From positions 9,672,001 to 9,736,000 of the forward strand of contig JAJQJQ010000002.1 in the NCBI GenBank assembly GCA_028622995.1: DNA of 64,000 bases, written 5' to 3'. The position numbers and the translations under genes are program-made. Of this stretch, positions 23,534 through 34,263 are shown piece after piece; positions within the stretch are counted from its first letter, which is position 1, and each line of letters begins with the position of its first letter. Under the pieces are notes generated by a model. The model saw only the letters and a program-made list of their open reading frames with translations. It ran no database searches and was not told the origin of the DNA. Source of the stretch: Panagrolaimus kolymaensis. Its lineage: Eukaryota > Nematoda > Chromadorea > Rhabditida > Panagrolaimidae.

Positions 23534-24038
23534 ATATACTCAAATGCACATTCATGAGTTTTTTTACATCATTAAAAAATAATTGATTTTGTGAATTTTT
23601 GCTTTTGCGTATTCTGTGTTTTCATGTTTAAAAAAGTGAATAAACCTTCTTTTCTTTTAATTAATCCTTGGAGATTATGAGATTTTTTAAATATTTTTTG
23701 AATTTTCCGAGAACCAAATAGAAAACATTTGAAAATAAAAAGAGAGAGAATGGAGTAGTGATAGTTTCCAAAAATAACATTCATTTTTTCTATGGCTTCC
23801 AACTTTAATAAAAAAAAGTAGAAAAATAGTTTTTTAATTAAAAAAACCATAGTCACATTTTTTTGGGATATTTTTTTCCTTTTTTAAAACAGATTTATTT
23901 AGAGCAAAAACTGTTCTAAGAAGCTGTGTTATTTTGCTTTTCTTAGCTTCCATAGTTTTATAAACATTTTCGAAAAAAAGGTTTTATTTTATAAATTTCA
24001 GATTCTTAAAATTAATTGGATAATATTTTTCAAGTAAC
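23534..24038. other. Intergenic region
   Basis: A/T-rich, no supported gene; presumably the promoter of the HEPN-only gene at 24039. Confidence 0.4.
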
Positions 24039-24810
24039 ATGGATGGATCAAACAACGAGTGAGTTTAATTTATAAAGTTTAATTACTTCTAGTTTTCATT
24101 TTTTTAGAATTCTTAATCATTGCCGAATGATTCAACTTTTAAAAAAGGCCACCGAAAAATTTCATCAAATTTTTCGAAATCGATGGATGATCTATCGAAA
24201 AGATAATTTTCCAAATAATAATAAAAAATGGAAATGGAAAGATGGCAAAGTTTGTGGAGAATTATTATTTGAATTAATTAGTTCTTCACAGAAAATTAGT
24301 CGAGATTTTGAAGAAAAATTAAAAGCTGGAAAAGTTGATTCATGGGATATAACTTTGACAAATATTGCAATTCAAGCTATTCCATCCATCATAAATGAAA
24401 AGAACAAAGACAAAGAAAGAACAAAAAAAGAAAACTTATTTCTTAATGAAATAAGAAATATTCGAAACATGATTATGCATGATGGAAGTAAGTATAGCTA
24501 GCTTGGTTTAAACTTTAAACTAACAATATTTAATAATTAATTTTTGTTATTTATTTTTTCAGATTATAAACTCACGAATAAGGAATTTACTAAATTTTGG
24601 GATAAAATATCCAAACTTTTAATTGACTTAGGAGATAAACCATCAGATCTCAAAAAATTTAAAACGAGTCTCATGAAAATTGGAGGATCATCAAATGTTG
24701 CTGAAAAAACGAAAAAAAGCAGCAATTTTCTTCTTTGTTGCTTTCGTCCAATTATGGCGCGGTGGAAAAATAATTCTTGTAACTTGGATAAAAAAAGGCT
24801 GATAAAATAA
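24039..24810 (+). CDS. HEPN-only protein of the DZIP3-like family
   Basis: Exons 24039-24058, 24108-24487 and 24563-24810 give 215 aa. The first exon is the family's tiny start (MDGSNNE with a phase-2 intron). The body is the complete HEPN domain: ILNHCRMIQLLKKA, FRNRWMIYRK, WDITLTNIAIQAI, then IRNIRNMIMHDG with the R-x4-H arrangement, and the helical second part (FTKFWDKISKLLIDLG). It then leaves the family and ends in a short basic, cysteine-containing tail (SSNFLLCCFRPIMARWK). No TPR or Sel1 exons follow. A free HEPN domain could act as a small ribonuclease or as a partner of full-length members; both ideas are inference. Confidence 0.75.
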
Positions 24811-25010
24811 TGGATTTAATTTTTGAATTTTTTTTATGAAAAATCTCTTCTGTTTTTACTTTTATTAAATCTTTTTTTCTCAGTGATTATTGACTTTTTA
24901 TAAAAAAAATTTTATAAAACTTTGGTCGTGTTTTTATTGTTTTTTATTTTGCATTTCATATTTATAAAAATTAATAAACATAATAAATAACTTTATAATG
25001 GAAAACATTA

Positions 25011-25704
25011 TTATTTGGGGTATTGAATTTTAACGTTGGTGAAATCGGGAAATGGTGCGCGATCACAATATTTCCATGGTATGACTTCATACCATTCCCC
25101 TTTTAAAGAAGAAGTTATTTTTGTATTTTGATAGACAATTATTTTCAGAATATTTTTTCGTGGACGAATAAGTGTTTGAGAAAGAATAAATGATAAAATT
25201 TTGTTGTAATTATTATTACTACACCACCACATAACCAAATATTTGAGTGACTAAAAACCATTTTGCAATCAAATTTTGCATTTTTTGATGAAAACTTACT
25301 TCACAATCAATAATCAGCGATTTAATTAAATTTTCTGTTAAATCATCACAGTTGCCAAGGTTTAAATACTGAAAGTTAAAAAATAAAGTTTATGAATACT
25401 ATATTTAAAAAAAAAATAGCTTACTTCAATTTGATTATGCTGAACAAAATCAACAATTCCTTCGTTCATATCAAACCAATTACTGAAATCGCAATACTTT
25501 AACGCTTTGCATTTTTTTAACATTTCCAAAGTCCTATCGATATCTAGAGTATTATAGCCAATTTCCAAAGATTTTAATTTTGGACACTTTTGAAGTGATT
25601 CCAGGGTTGAAATTTCGACTAACGGAATTATTACATTCACGCTTCAAATATGGCCTTGATTTGCCGCTGCTAGCAGAAGTTGTGACATTATTTTCTACTG
25701 ACAT
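25011..25704 (-). pseudogene. F-box/LRR gene with large internal deletion
   Basis: The 5' end (ATG at 25704) reads MSVENNVTTSASSGKSRPYL, which is exon 1 of the family. Within about 30 codons it runs directly into the last quarter of the repeat exon (TLESLQKCPKLKSLEIGYN, NQIE) in another frame. Exons 2, 3 and most of exon 4 are absent. The small fifth exon and the terminal exon (25011 to about 25244; RPRKNILKI, PFPDFTNVKI) remain intact. The direct, out-of-frame junction indicates a genomic deletion of more than 1 kb. Confidence 0.8.
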
Positions 25705-26552
25705 CTATCTGGTCGAATAATAAACAGGGAAAAAAGATCAAAGGAAAAAAATTTATATCAACTAAAAATAAAAAATGAACGTTAGAAGGACACCAACTAT
25801 TTAAAAATATCGAGAAAAAGAAAGGAAGAAGAAAGTAAGTTTTTTAATTTTTCAAATTTCATTCATTCGATCAATTTCATTTTCTTTTTTTCTAATTTAA
25901 GTGAAAACATTTTTCTAGTTTCAATTTTATGTTATTTAACTGAATTTCAGAAGAGTATTGTTCTTTCTTTTTTTCAATGACCTTGAATTTTTTAAATTAA
26001 TTTTTTGTTCTCCATTTTATTTTCTTAACAAAGAACGACGATCAACCTTTTTACTCTACTCGCATTTCTCTTAAAGTTTGTTATTTAGCGAAAAAATTGA
26101 AATAAAAAAATCATTCGATCGATTGATTTTTTTTATTCTGAAGACAATCAATTTAAAGTTTGTACTTTCTTTTCGCAAAATGGGTTTATTTTATTTTAGT
26201 ATTTTTTTTAATTAATTCCGTTTGCTTTTAAAAGTTAAATATATATACTTTCTTTGTTTTTCAAATCAAATAAAATAATTTTTTTTCCTTTTTTTATGCT
26301 ATAGTTTTGCCTTTTTTTCAATCCACCAAATTTGTATTTTCATTTATTTATTTTTTATTCTTCGCAAAAATTAATAATTTTTTTAAAATAAAATATAAAC
26401 GAAATTTAATTAAATTTATAAGATTTTGGAAAAGAGCGTCGGAATTATAAAATTTTTTTATGAGTCCAATTTAGTTTGTTTTAGTGATATTATTTTTGCT
26501 GGTCTTTTATCTTCATCAATTAACTTCTCAACTTTTTTTTTTTAAAGCAAAA
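25705..26552. other. Intergenic region between a broken F-box gene and the transporter
   Basis: Very T-rich, no supported gene. The first 150 bases are the flank typical of F-box/LRR copies (GAAAAAGAAAGGAAG); the rest would include the transporter promoter and 5' UTR. Confidence 0.4.
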
Positions 26553-28452
26553 ATGGAAAATGGAATATCAAGAATTCGAAATAATTCAATTCCATTAACT
26601 ACCATCAAAGAAAATTCAAGTCAGACTTCTAAACCTGATGAATCTTCAAATAAAAAAAGTGGATCTTCTTCATCATCCGAAAATTTCGAATACACTTTTA
26701 AAAATGGAATATTTGAAAAGGAGAAAGGCTTAAATTGGTTTATCACTGGATTATTTGTTGTTGGAGACTTAGCGGGTGGAGGATTAGTAGCTTTGCCGAC
26801 TGCCATGATCCAATTAGGTGAGGAAATTATTTATTTATTATTGAAAATCTAGAATCATTTATTTTAGGAATTATTTTGGGAATGTCTTTTCTATTGATTA
26901 TGAATTTATTAACCATGTTTACTTCATTGATGCTAGGATTTTCATGGGATATCCTTTTACGTCGATGGCCGGAATATCGATCACATTGTCGAAAAGTAAA
27001 TTTTATTTAGCTATTTTTAATTTTATTTTTTTACCTTTCCAAATTTGTTTTTTTATAGCCTTATCCCGAAATGGCTTATCGGGCTATGGGACCTCTATGC
27101 AAGACTCTAGTTTCTTTGTGCGTGGATTTAACTCAATTTGGAATTGCCGTAGTTTATTTATTACTTTCATCTAAAAATATTCATGATACTATCAAATCTA
27201 TTTCTCATGTGGAAATAAGTTTTTGTTATGTAATTTTAATAGTTGCAATTTGTTTGATGCCAATATTATTCCTTAAATCTCCACAAGATTTTTGGTGGGC
27301 TGTTGTATTTGCAATGTTTACAACGGCTGCTGCCATTTTTCTCATTCTTATTGGAGCTATGATTGACTTTGATTATTGTTCCAAAGATCATCATGAACCC
27401 AAATTTAGAATAAATAATTATTTCCTTGGTCTTGGTACTCTTCTTTTTTCATTTGGTGGTCATTCAGCTTTTCCCACAATTCAACATGATATGAAAAAGC
27501 CATCGGAATTTAATAAAAGTACTATTCTCGCATTTGGAAGTAATAATTAATTTTTTTATTTTTTGGTTATTGAATGAGTTTATTTTATTTTTTTAGTTTT
27601 ATTATTTATGTATGCTCCAGTTTGTCTTATGGGTTATATAACTTATGGAGATTCCCTTCGAGATTCGGTAATAAATTCCATTCAAACTCAATGGATTCAA
27701 CAAGCCGTTAATTTACTTATTGCAATCCATTGCATTTTAACTTTAACAATTGTTTTTAATCCTTTAAACCAAGAAATTGAAGATTTATTAAATGTGCCAC
27801 ATGGTAAATATTTAATATTTTATAATTAGCTTTATTTTTTGCATTAATTAAATTTTATCTGTGGTTTTCAGAATTTGGCTACAAAAGGGTTCTTGTTCGT
27901 ACAGCCATGATGGTGGCAGTGGCTTTTGAAGCAGAATCAGTTCCAACGTTTGGTCCATTGCTTGATCTTATGGGTGGTACTACTTTTGCTTTAACAAGTT
28001 TAATCCTTCCTCCACTTTTCTATATATTCCTTATTTCGGGTGAGAAAAGAGCAGAAAGAATAAAAATGGATAGAGGGTTTCAAGATGAAGCGGATTTGGA
28101 ACCTTTGAGCTTCAAAGAAATGGTAAAAGAAACTCCAAAATTAGTTTTAATTATTTCTGGAATTATTATTGGTCAGTTTTTTTCGTTTTTGTTTTTATGA
28201 TGGCTGACTCATATTTTGATACTTTTAGCTGTTGGCTTTTTTGGTGGTTTAGCTGCAACATATTCCGCAATTCACGAACTTTCAACAACACAATTCAAAT
28301 ATCCATGTTATGTTCAACCATTTATTTCTTATAAACCAGAAAATTCAAAAGCATCGACAAATTGTTGTGGAGCATTTCAAAATGTAACATCAACGAATCA
28401 TGGCATCACTTGTAGCGATCCTAAATTGGATTTTTATGGCAAACGTGATTAA
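26553..28452 (+). CDS. Amino-acid/auxin permease family transporter
   Basis: Exons 26553-26817, 26868-26995, 27059-27539, 27597-27803, 27872-28171 and 28229-28452 give 534 aa. After a Ser-rich cytoplasmic head (SNKKSGSSSSSE) the first membrane segment carries GLFVVGDLAGGGLVALPTAM, the signature start of the AAAP family (SLC32/36/38-like). About ten or eleven hydrophobic segments follow, with FSFGGHSAFPTIQHDMKKP in the central segment and NPLNQEIEDLL near the middle, both recognisable for the family. The C-terminal part has a cysteine-bearing loop (CYVQPF, NCCGAF). These proteins move amino acids with H+ or Na+ across plasma or vesicle membranes; the substrate cannot be read from the sequence. 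It has no paralogue in the window and shows no lesion. Confidence 0.87.
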
Positions 28453-28678
28453 CTAAGAAAAAAAATGAGAAAGCTTTTATTTTAAAAAGTTTAAGTTATT
28501 GGGGTTTTTATAAACAATTTGTAAAAAATAAAGTTTTGTTTTCAAACCAAAAGAAAAAATGAATGAAAAATTTGCATAAAATTAATCATTCATTTGTAAG
28601 AATGTTTGAAGAATGAACTCTGATTTTTATTTAAGTGAAAATGAAGCGGTGATGAGTGGTTGCTTTCTTTTAGGTACA

Positions 28679-28890
28679 GGAGGATCTAAGAATTATGAAG
28701 GATCCAAAAAAGGAAAGATCCAAAGATGCAGAAGGATCTAAAAAATAAGAAGGATCCAAAGAAAGGGAAGGACCCGAAAAAATAAGAAGGATCTAAAGCT
28801 GAGGAAGATCCAAAGATGAGGAATGATATCCTATAATGCAGGAGGATCTAAAGACGCCGAAAGATCCAAAAAATTAGAAGGATCAAAGAT
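28679..28890. repeat. Degenerate short tandem repeat (AAGGATCYAAA)
   Basis: About eleven imperfect copies of a unit centred on GGATCCAAAG / GGATCTAAAG, spaced roughly 15-25 bases apart. The reverse complement of the motif (CTTTGGATCC, TGGATCTTT) makes up the array at 51211-51405, so the two belong to one repeat family. Confidence 0.7.
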
Positions 28891-29045
28891 GAGTCTTAAG
28901 GAATTTGAAAGAAAGAAAATGTATTGTGTGGAGACTGAAAACATTATGCTCATCTTATTTTGTTGCTGGATTGAGACCTTATGAGTGAGACGAGAATTGT
29001 ATGTTATTAATATGTGGATGTTGCGTGATAAATTAAAATATAAAG

Positions 29046-29100
29046 GAAAGAAATGAGCAGAGTCTGAGTACCCGAAGGGCGTTCAGATTCCATTTCTTTT
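29046..29100. other. Hairpin with CCC-GAA-GGG core
   Basis: AAAGAAATG pairs with CATTTCTTT at the outside, TCTGA with TCAGA further in, and CCC-GAA-GGG forms the tip. It is one of three GC-tipped hairpins in the window with a three-base loop. Confidence 0.5.
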
Positions 29101-29409
29101 AAGAATACAAAAAATTATAATTAAAGATTCTCAATATTCAAGCTAAACTTTCTTTATCAGAGTTTATAATTAGCTAATAAGATCATAGGTTTGAATTAAC
29201 TAATTGAATGAGAAATAAATACCAAAGCGTGATGAAAAAATTTTAACATCTGGGCTTGATGTAAAAAAAGAATTATAAGGATGGTTTGCGTTCACTTCTT
29301 GGTAACACAAAAACAAATTGATATTATTTATGTTAATTACTAATGGTTTTAGTTACGAAATATTGTTTAATGAAATTTGAAAATCAGTTTTCTAAAAAAA
29401 GAAAGAGAA

Positions 29410-29449
29410 ACAAGCAGAGAGCCTCCCGTAGGGAGGCGAACCTGCTTGT
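29410..29449. other. GC-rich two-step hairpin
   Basis: ACAAGCAG pairs with CTGCTTGT, and inside it GCCTCCC-GTA-GGGAGGC is a perfect 7-base stem with a three-base loop. It stands out in A/T-rich DNA and lies just past the truncated end of the F-box copy at 29547. Confidence 0.6.
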
Positions 29450-29546
29450 ATAATAAAAAAAAAAGATTACAAATCCATAGGTGCTTTAAGCGGTATTATT
29501 TTAGCACATCAATATTGCCAATCTCTCTTTGAAAAATTATTGCGCT

Positions 29547-30095
29547 TCAACGCCAAGCTCGGTTTTTTGTAAATGTGCACACCATTAAATCCATTTTCTT
29601 GTGTGGAGGAATATTAGTATAATTAGTATATTGGATGATTGATTCATGGGTTAAAGAATCTTTCATCGGCCAAACAAAATTCAAAACATAATTTTGTAAT
29701 CGTTTACAAACAATTTCAAGGTTGAATAGATCGTCAAATGAAACATGGTTCAAAATTTTCCCCTAAAAAAATAATTTATTTTAATAAAGAAACTATGCAA
29801 ATATAAAAATCCTTTTTTCAAATATAAAAAAACATACGAGGATTTCATTTGGAAGATCAGTAAGTAACAAAGTTTTAGGGTCGCCATCATCTCCACTTTC
29901 TGCTGCTTTTAAATTATGGGTTTGTGATCCTTTTGTTGGCTAAAAAAATATTTGCAAAGTTATGAAGTATTTATTAAAACAAATTTAGGTATTTACCTTT
30001 ATTTCTCCAGGATTGACAGAATTTTCACATTGACTCTCCAAGAATGTCTTGGATCTGTCGCTGCTAGCAGCATCCGTTACAGTTTCTTCTGACAT
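29547..30095 (-). pseudogene. F-box/LRR gene cut after exon 3
   Basis: Exons 29997-30095, 29838-29939 and the start of exon 3 (from 29762) are intact and read MSEETVTDAASSDRSK, LLLTDLPNEIL and GKILNHVSFDDLFNLEIV. The third exon loses homology after NIPPHKK and continues with about 17 unrelated residues to a stop at 29547. The repeat exon and the tail are missing. The protein would be about 139 aa with a complete F-box but no substrate domain. It could be expressed as an F-box-only protein, but the abrupt breakpoint makes a pseudogene more likely. A GC-rich hairpin lies about 100 bases beyond the break. Confidence 0.7.
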
Positions 30096-30600
30096 CAAAT
30101 CAAAATGTAAACTGGAAAAATGAAAACTTGGAGGAAAAAAATATTTCTTTTTAAAAGTTAAATAGAATCTTAAAATAAAAAAAGAAGAAAAGATAAGAGT
30201 TTATCTATCTAATAATAAAAAGAAAAAGAAAGAATGAAGTAAGTTTTTTTAACTCAAATTTTATGTTGCTCATTCAATTAAATGGGAAAATGCATCGATT
30301 TTTTGAAAAATATTTTTTTTTGTCAAACATAGAATTATTTTGGGTGATAAAAATACTACCTTTCCTTATCAATAAAGCATATCAAAGATTTTTTTCTCCA
30401 TTAAATAAAATGAATCATCACTAACACGTTTTAAATCACAATAGCTTCATTTTCAGGCAATAAAAGTGAAAGTTCACTCTTCAAAAATGCTTTCAAAAAG
30501 ATATAAACTTTCATGTTTATTTTTTTCATTAATTTTTCTTCCTTTAGTTTGGATCGACTCTAAATCTCAATGTATCTCTCACGATCTAGCTACGTTGGAT

Positions 30601-31040
30601 TTAAGGAACATATCTATACATCATTTTGGTGAAAAAAAATTTTTCAAGACATTCTTTTAAAATTGGAAATTTTTACTGCTTAAAATTAAAAAAACGTCAA
30701 CCATAAACGAGAATCTGCGGAATCATGAATGTTAATATAGTAAATGAATTCCATGTTGGTAAAATTAAACTATTTTATAATAACGTTTTGCTTTTGCAAA
30801 GATAGATTGTTCTTGCTTCTAAAAAGCATAGCTTTTTATTTTTTCTTCTCAAAACATCTCCATTTATAATAATCATATTTTATTTGGTAAAAAATATTTA
30901 TAAAATTCAATAAATAAAATAAACAATTTTATAAACACAAATTGTTATTTTCCGTGTTATTGGATTCGAACATCAGTAAAATCCGGAAATGGCTTGTGAT
31001 CACTATATTTCCATGGTATAACTTCACACCATTCACAAGT
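30601..31040. repeat. Duplicated 3' flank, copy 1 (second copy 31505-31960)
   Basis: The two segments share long similar blocks in the same orientation, such as TTAAGGAACATAT, TTCAAGAC, GAATTCCATGTTGGTAAAAT and the words before the F-box stop codons. They are diverged by many substitutions and small indels. The duplication covers the 3' flank and last-exon end of F-box/LRR genes; the intact gene is attached to the second copy. Confidence 0.65.
30957..31040 (-). pseudogene. Stray terminal exon of an F-box/LRR gene
   Basis: Reads CEWCEVIPWKYSDHKPFPDF, then TDVRIQ stop, the end of the family's last exon. It stops matching at about 31040 and is followed by unrelated sequence. With its 3' flank it forms a direct duplicate of the end of the intact gene at 31879 (see the duplicated flank). 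Confidence 0.7.
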
Positions 31041-31325
31041 CGAACACGCTCTTTCAGAATCTGCAAGAATTTGGACCAAAAGTATAGGATAATTGCGAAG
31101 TTGGTTCTCGAAACGAAAATCTGAGATTAGTCTTGGAGCGAAAAAACACCCTTAAACATAACCTCCAGATCTCTAATAGTTAATAATAAATAGTTTTTAG
31201 AACCATCACCCATTCATCCTGGAAAATAAGCCAATTCAAATCGGGCTATCATGCGATACCACCCTGTATAAAGGCGATATAGCGCACACTTTTACCTTTC
31301 AAATAACTATTTAAATTTTTTAAAA

Positions 31326-31495
31326 ATCGAATCGAATCGAAAAAAACCCTCGATTTTCGATTCGATCCGGTGCACCGAAAAATCGAATCGAGACTTTCGA
31401 TTTTCGGTGCACCGATTCGAAAATCGAATCGAAAAAAATCTAGATTCGATTCTGTGGACCGAAAATCGAATCGAAGAAATTTCGGTGCACCGACA
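31326..31495. repeat. Palindrome-rich TCGAATCG / GGTGCACCGA block
   Basis: AATCGAATCGA and its complement TCGATTCGAT recur about ten times, separated by the palindrome CGGTGCACCG or variants. Much of the block can fold on itself in several registers, for example TCGATTTTCGGTGCACCGAA followed by its complement. It encodes no plausible protein. Confidence 0.75.
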
Positions 31496-31878
31496 GCTCT
31501 GGTTTTAAGGAACATATATATGCATCTTTTTGTTGAGAATCTTTTTTTTCAAGACTTGCTTTTAAAATTGGAAGTTTTTGTGCTTTGAAATAAATGAAAC
31601 ATCCACCAGAAACGAGAATTAACGAAATCATTAATTTTAAAATAGTATATGAATTCCATGTTGGTAAAATAAAACAATTTTATAAAAGTGCTTTGCTTTT
31701 GCTAAGACAAATTCGTTTTGCTTCTAAAAAACGTAGCTTTTTATTTTTTTCTACTCTGTTTTGTTTTGTTTAAAAACATCTCCACTTAGAATAATCCCTA
31801 TTTTATTTGGAAATAAATATTTATAAAATTCGATAAAAGTAATAAACAATTTTAAAGTAGACAACGTTATTTTTCGTG

Positions 31879-33656
31879 TTACTGGATTTGAACGTCAGTG
31901 TATTCGGGAAATGGCTGGGGATAACCATCTTTCCATTGTATAACTTCCCACCATTCACATATTGAAGAAGAAGTTATCTTTGTATTGTGATTGACAATTA
32001 TTTTCAGAACATTTTTTCGTGGAGGACTATGAGTTTCAGAAAGAATAGATGATAAACTTTTTCCATAATTAACTTCTTCGCTCCAAATATTTAAATGAGT
32101 GAGTGACTAAAAATCCATTTTATTCACAAAATTTATTCTTTTTAAAAAACTTGCTTCACAATCATTAGTCAATGATTTAATAATATTTTTAGTTAAAAAA
32201 TCATAATTGTCAAGTTTTAAATACTTAAAATTAAAAATAAGGTTAATTAATATTTTATTTTAAAAATCACTTACCTCAATTTGATTATGTTTAACAAAAT
32301 CAATAAGGTTATCATCCAAATCTGACCAATCAATGAAATAGCAATACTTTAAAGCTTTGCATTTTTTTAACATTTCAAATGCTCTGTTGTTATCCAGAGT
32401 ATTATTGCTTAAATTCAATGATTTTAATTTTGGACAATTTTGAAGGGAATCTATCGTTTCCAATGTGACTAATTTATTATCGCATAATCGAAGCTTTTCC
32501 AATTCTTGCAAATTTGAAAAATCTAAAGGTGGAATAGGTGATAGTGGGAATATACTATCTATTTGCAAGAATCTTAATTTCATCAATTTTGAAAGCCAAA
32601 TATTCATATCAGTTATTGGCTCATAGGTTTCTGAATAATCCAAAATAAGCGTTTCAAGGTTTGGAACTCTTCGTGCTAAAACATTCATGTCATTTGCTTC
32701 AAGATTGCAAAAATCGAGATTCAAATAAAGAAGTCCAAGAGGAAGGAAACCAAAAAAATTGCCAATGTTATTAAATGCAAGATTCATATATTTTATATTT
32801 GGACATTTTTTACAAAGTGTTTTTAAACCATCATTATATTCTTCATAATAAGGAAAGCGACGTTCCAAAGAAATTTCTTCCAACATCGGACAGGAATGAG
32901 CAATAGTAATTAAATCAGAATTTTTTAAACTTATAAATGATAAATCAAGTTTGATTAGTTTTGAAACCATTGAGAATAGTGAACAAACTTCTTTTTTAAT
33001 AGTATGCGAATAATAGGAGAGATCAATATTTCGAATATTTGGGCTTCGTGACAAAACTGCTTTCACCTAAAAAAACATTTTGGTGTTGATATAGTTAGAG
33101 GATGGTAAATGGTTTTACAACTTACAGATTTGATGGTAATTTTGTGTTTTTGTATATTTTCGTTCCTCTCCTTTTTCATGTGTGGTGGAATATGAGAATA
33201 ATTAGTATATTTTATGATTGATTCATGGGTTAAAGAATCTTTCATCGGCCAAACAAAATTCAAAACATAATTTCGTAATCGTTTACAAACAATTTCGAGG
33301 TTGAAGAGATCATCAAATGAAACTTGGTTTAAAATTATACCCTAAAAATTTTAAACTTTTTAAATAAAGAATCTAAGCAAATGAGAGAATAAAAAAAACA
33401 TACGAGGATTTCATTTGGAAGATCAGTAATTAACATAGTTTTAGTGTCTCCATCATTTCCACTTTCTGCTGCTTTTAAATTGCGGTTTTGTGATCCTTTT
33501 GATGGCTAAAAAATTTTTGAAACTTTTTAATTATTAAACTATGGTAAATGTATTTACCTTTATTAAACCAAGCTCGACAGAACTTTTACATTGATTCTTC
33601 AAGTATATCTTGGATCTGCTGTTTCTAGCACCACTTGACTTATTTTTTTCTGACAT
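31879..33656 (-). CDS. F-box / leucine-rich-repeat protein, copy 4
   Basis: Exons from the 5' end: 33558-33656, 33404-33505, 33126-33341, 32275-33066, 32155-32223 and 31879-32106, giving 501 aa. Head MSEKNKSSGARNSRSKIYLK, F-box LITDLPNEIL-GIILNQVSFDDL, repeats IKLDLSFISL to LKSLNLSNNTLD, tail SPPRKNVLKI, CEWWEVIQW, PFPEYTDVQIQ. The intron after the small fifth exon begins GC (GAA-GCAAGT) where all paralogues have GTAAGT; GC-AG introns are a known minor class. The last exon has no internal ATG and is recognised only by homology. Part of exon 4 is identical to copy 3. The first conserved tail cysteine is kept, the second is Trp. Confidence 0.85.
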
Positions 33657-34263
33657 GTGAGAAAAATGTAAACTAAAAATTAAAAAAAAAATTAGAGGAA
33701 AAAATATTTATTTTCAAAAGTTAATTAAAATCTTAAAAATAAAAAAAGAAGGAAAGAAAAGCGTCTAATTATCTAATAATAAAAAAAAAAAGAAGAGTGA
33801 AGTAAGTAAGTTTTTTTCTCAAATTTTATGTTGCTCATTCAATTAAATGGGAAAATGCATCGATTTTTTGAAGAAGGTTTTTTTTCTCAATCATAAAATT
33901 ATTTTGAGTGATAAAAATACTACCTTTCCTTATCAATTAATCATATGAAAGATTTTTTTTCTTCATTAAATAAAATGAATCATCAAAAACATTTTTTTTT
34001 TGCTGTTACAAATTTTCCCCAAAAAAGCGAAACTTTAAACATGAAAACTCATTTAAAATAAAATCTTTTTTACATAATAATTAGGAAAATAGACAACAAC
34101 AAAATAATTTATTTGCATAAAGTATTTCAACAAGATAAATGTTAAATTTTTTGCGTCTTCACTTTCTGCTCATATTTTTTAATTTATTTAATAAATTTTT
34201 TATTTACCAAAAACTTAATATTAAATGAATTACAAAATAATAAATTATCAAGCAAAGTGTACT
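33657..34263. other. Upstream flank of F-box/LRR copy 4
   Basis: No gene. A run of 55 bases near 33818-33873 (starting CTCAAATTTTATGTTGC) is identical to 30252-30307 upstream of the truncated copy, and further blocks (GATAAAAATACTACCTTTCC) also match. Promoter DNA was duplicated with the genes. Confidence 0.6.

Noticed and set aside
23572..23856. Minus-strand 94-codon frame
   Set aside because: Low-complexity Phe/Lys-rich translation of A/T-rich DNA with no domain or paralogue.
30466..30660. Short plus-strand frame with a hydrophobic N-terminus
   Set aside because: Its second half lies in the duplicated F-box flank, where the other copy does not keep the frame.
31249..31631. Overlapping frames on both strands across the palindromic block
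   Set aside because: They simply translate the TCGAATCG repeat (RFDFR-type strings) and lack any start or splice support.
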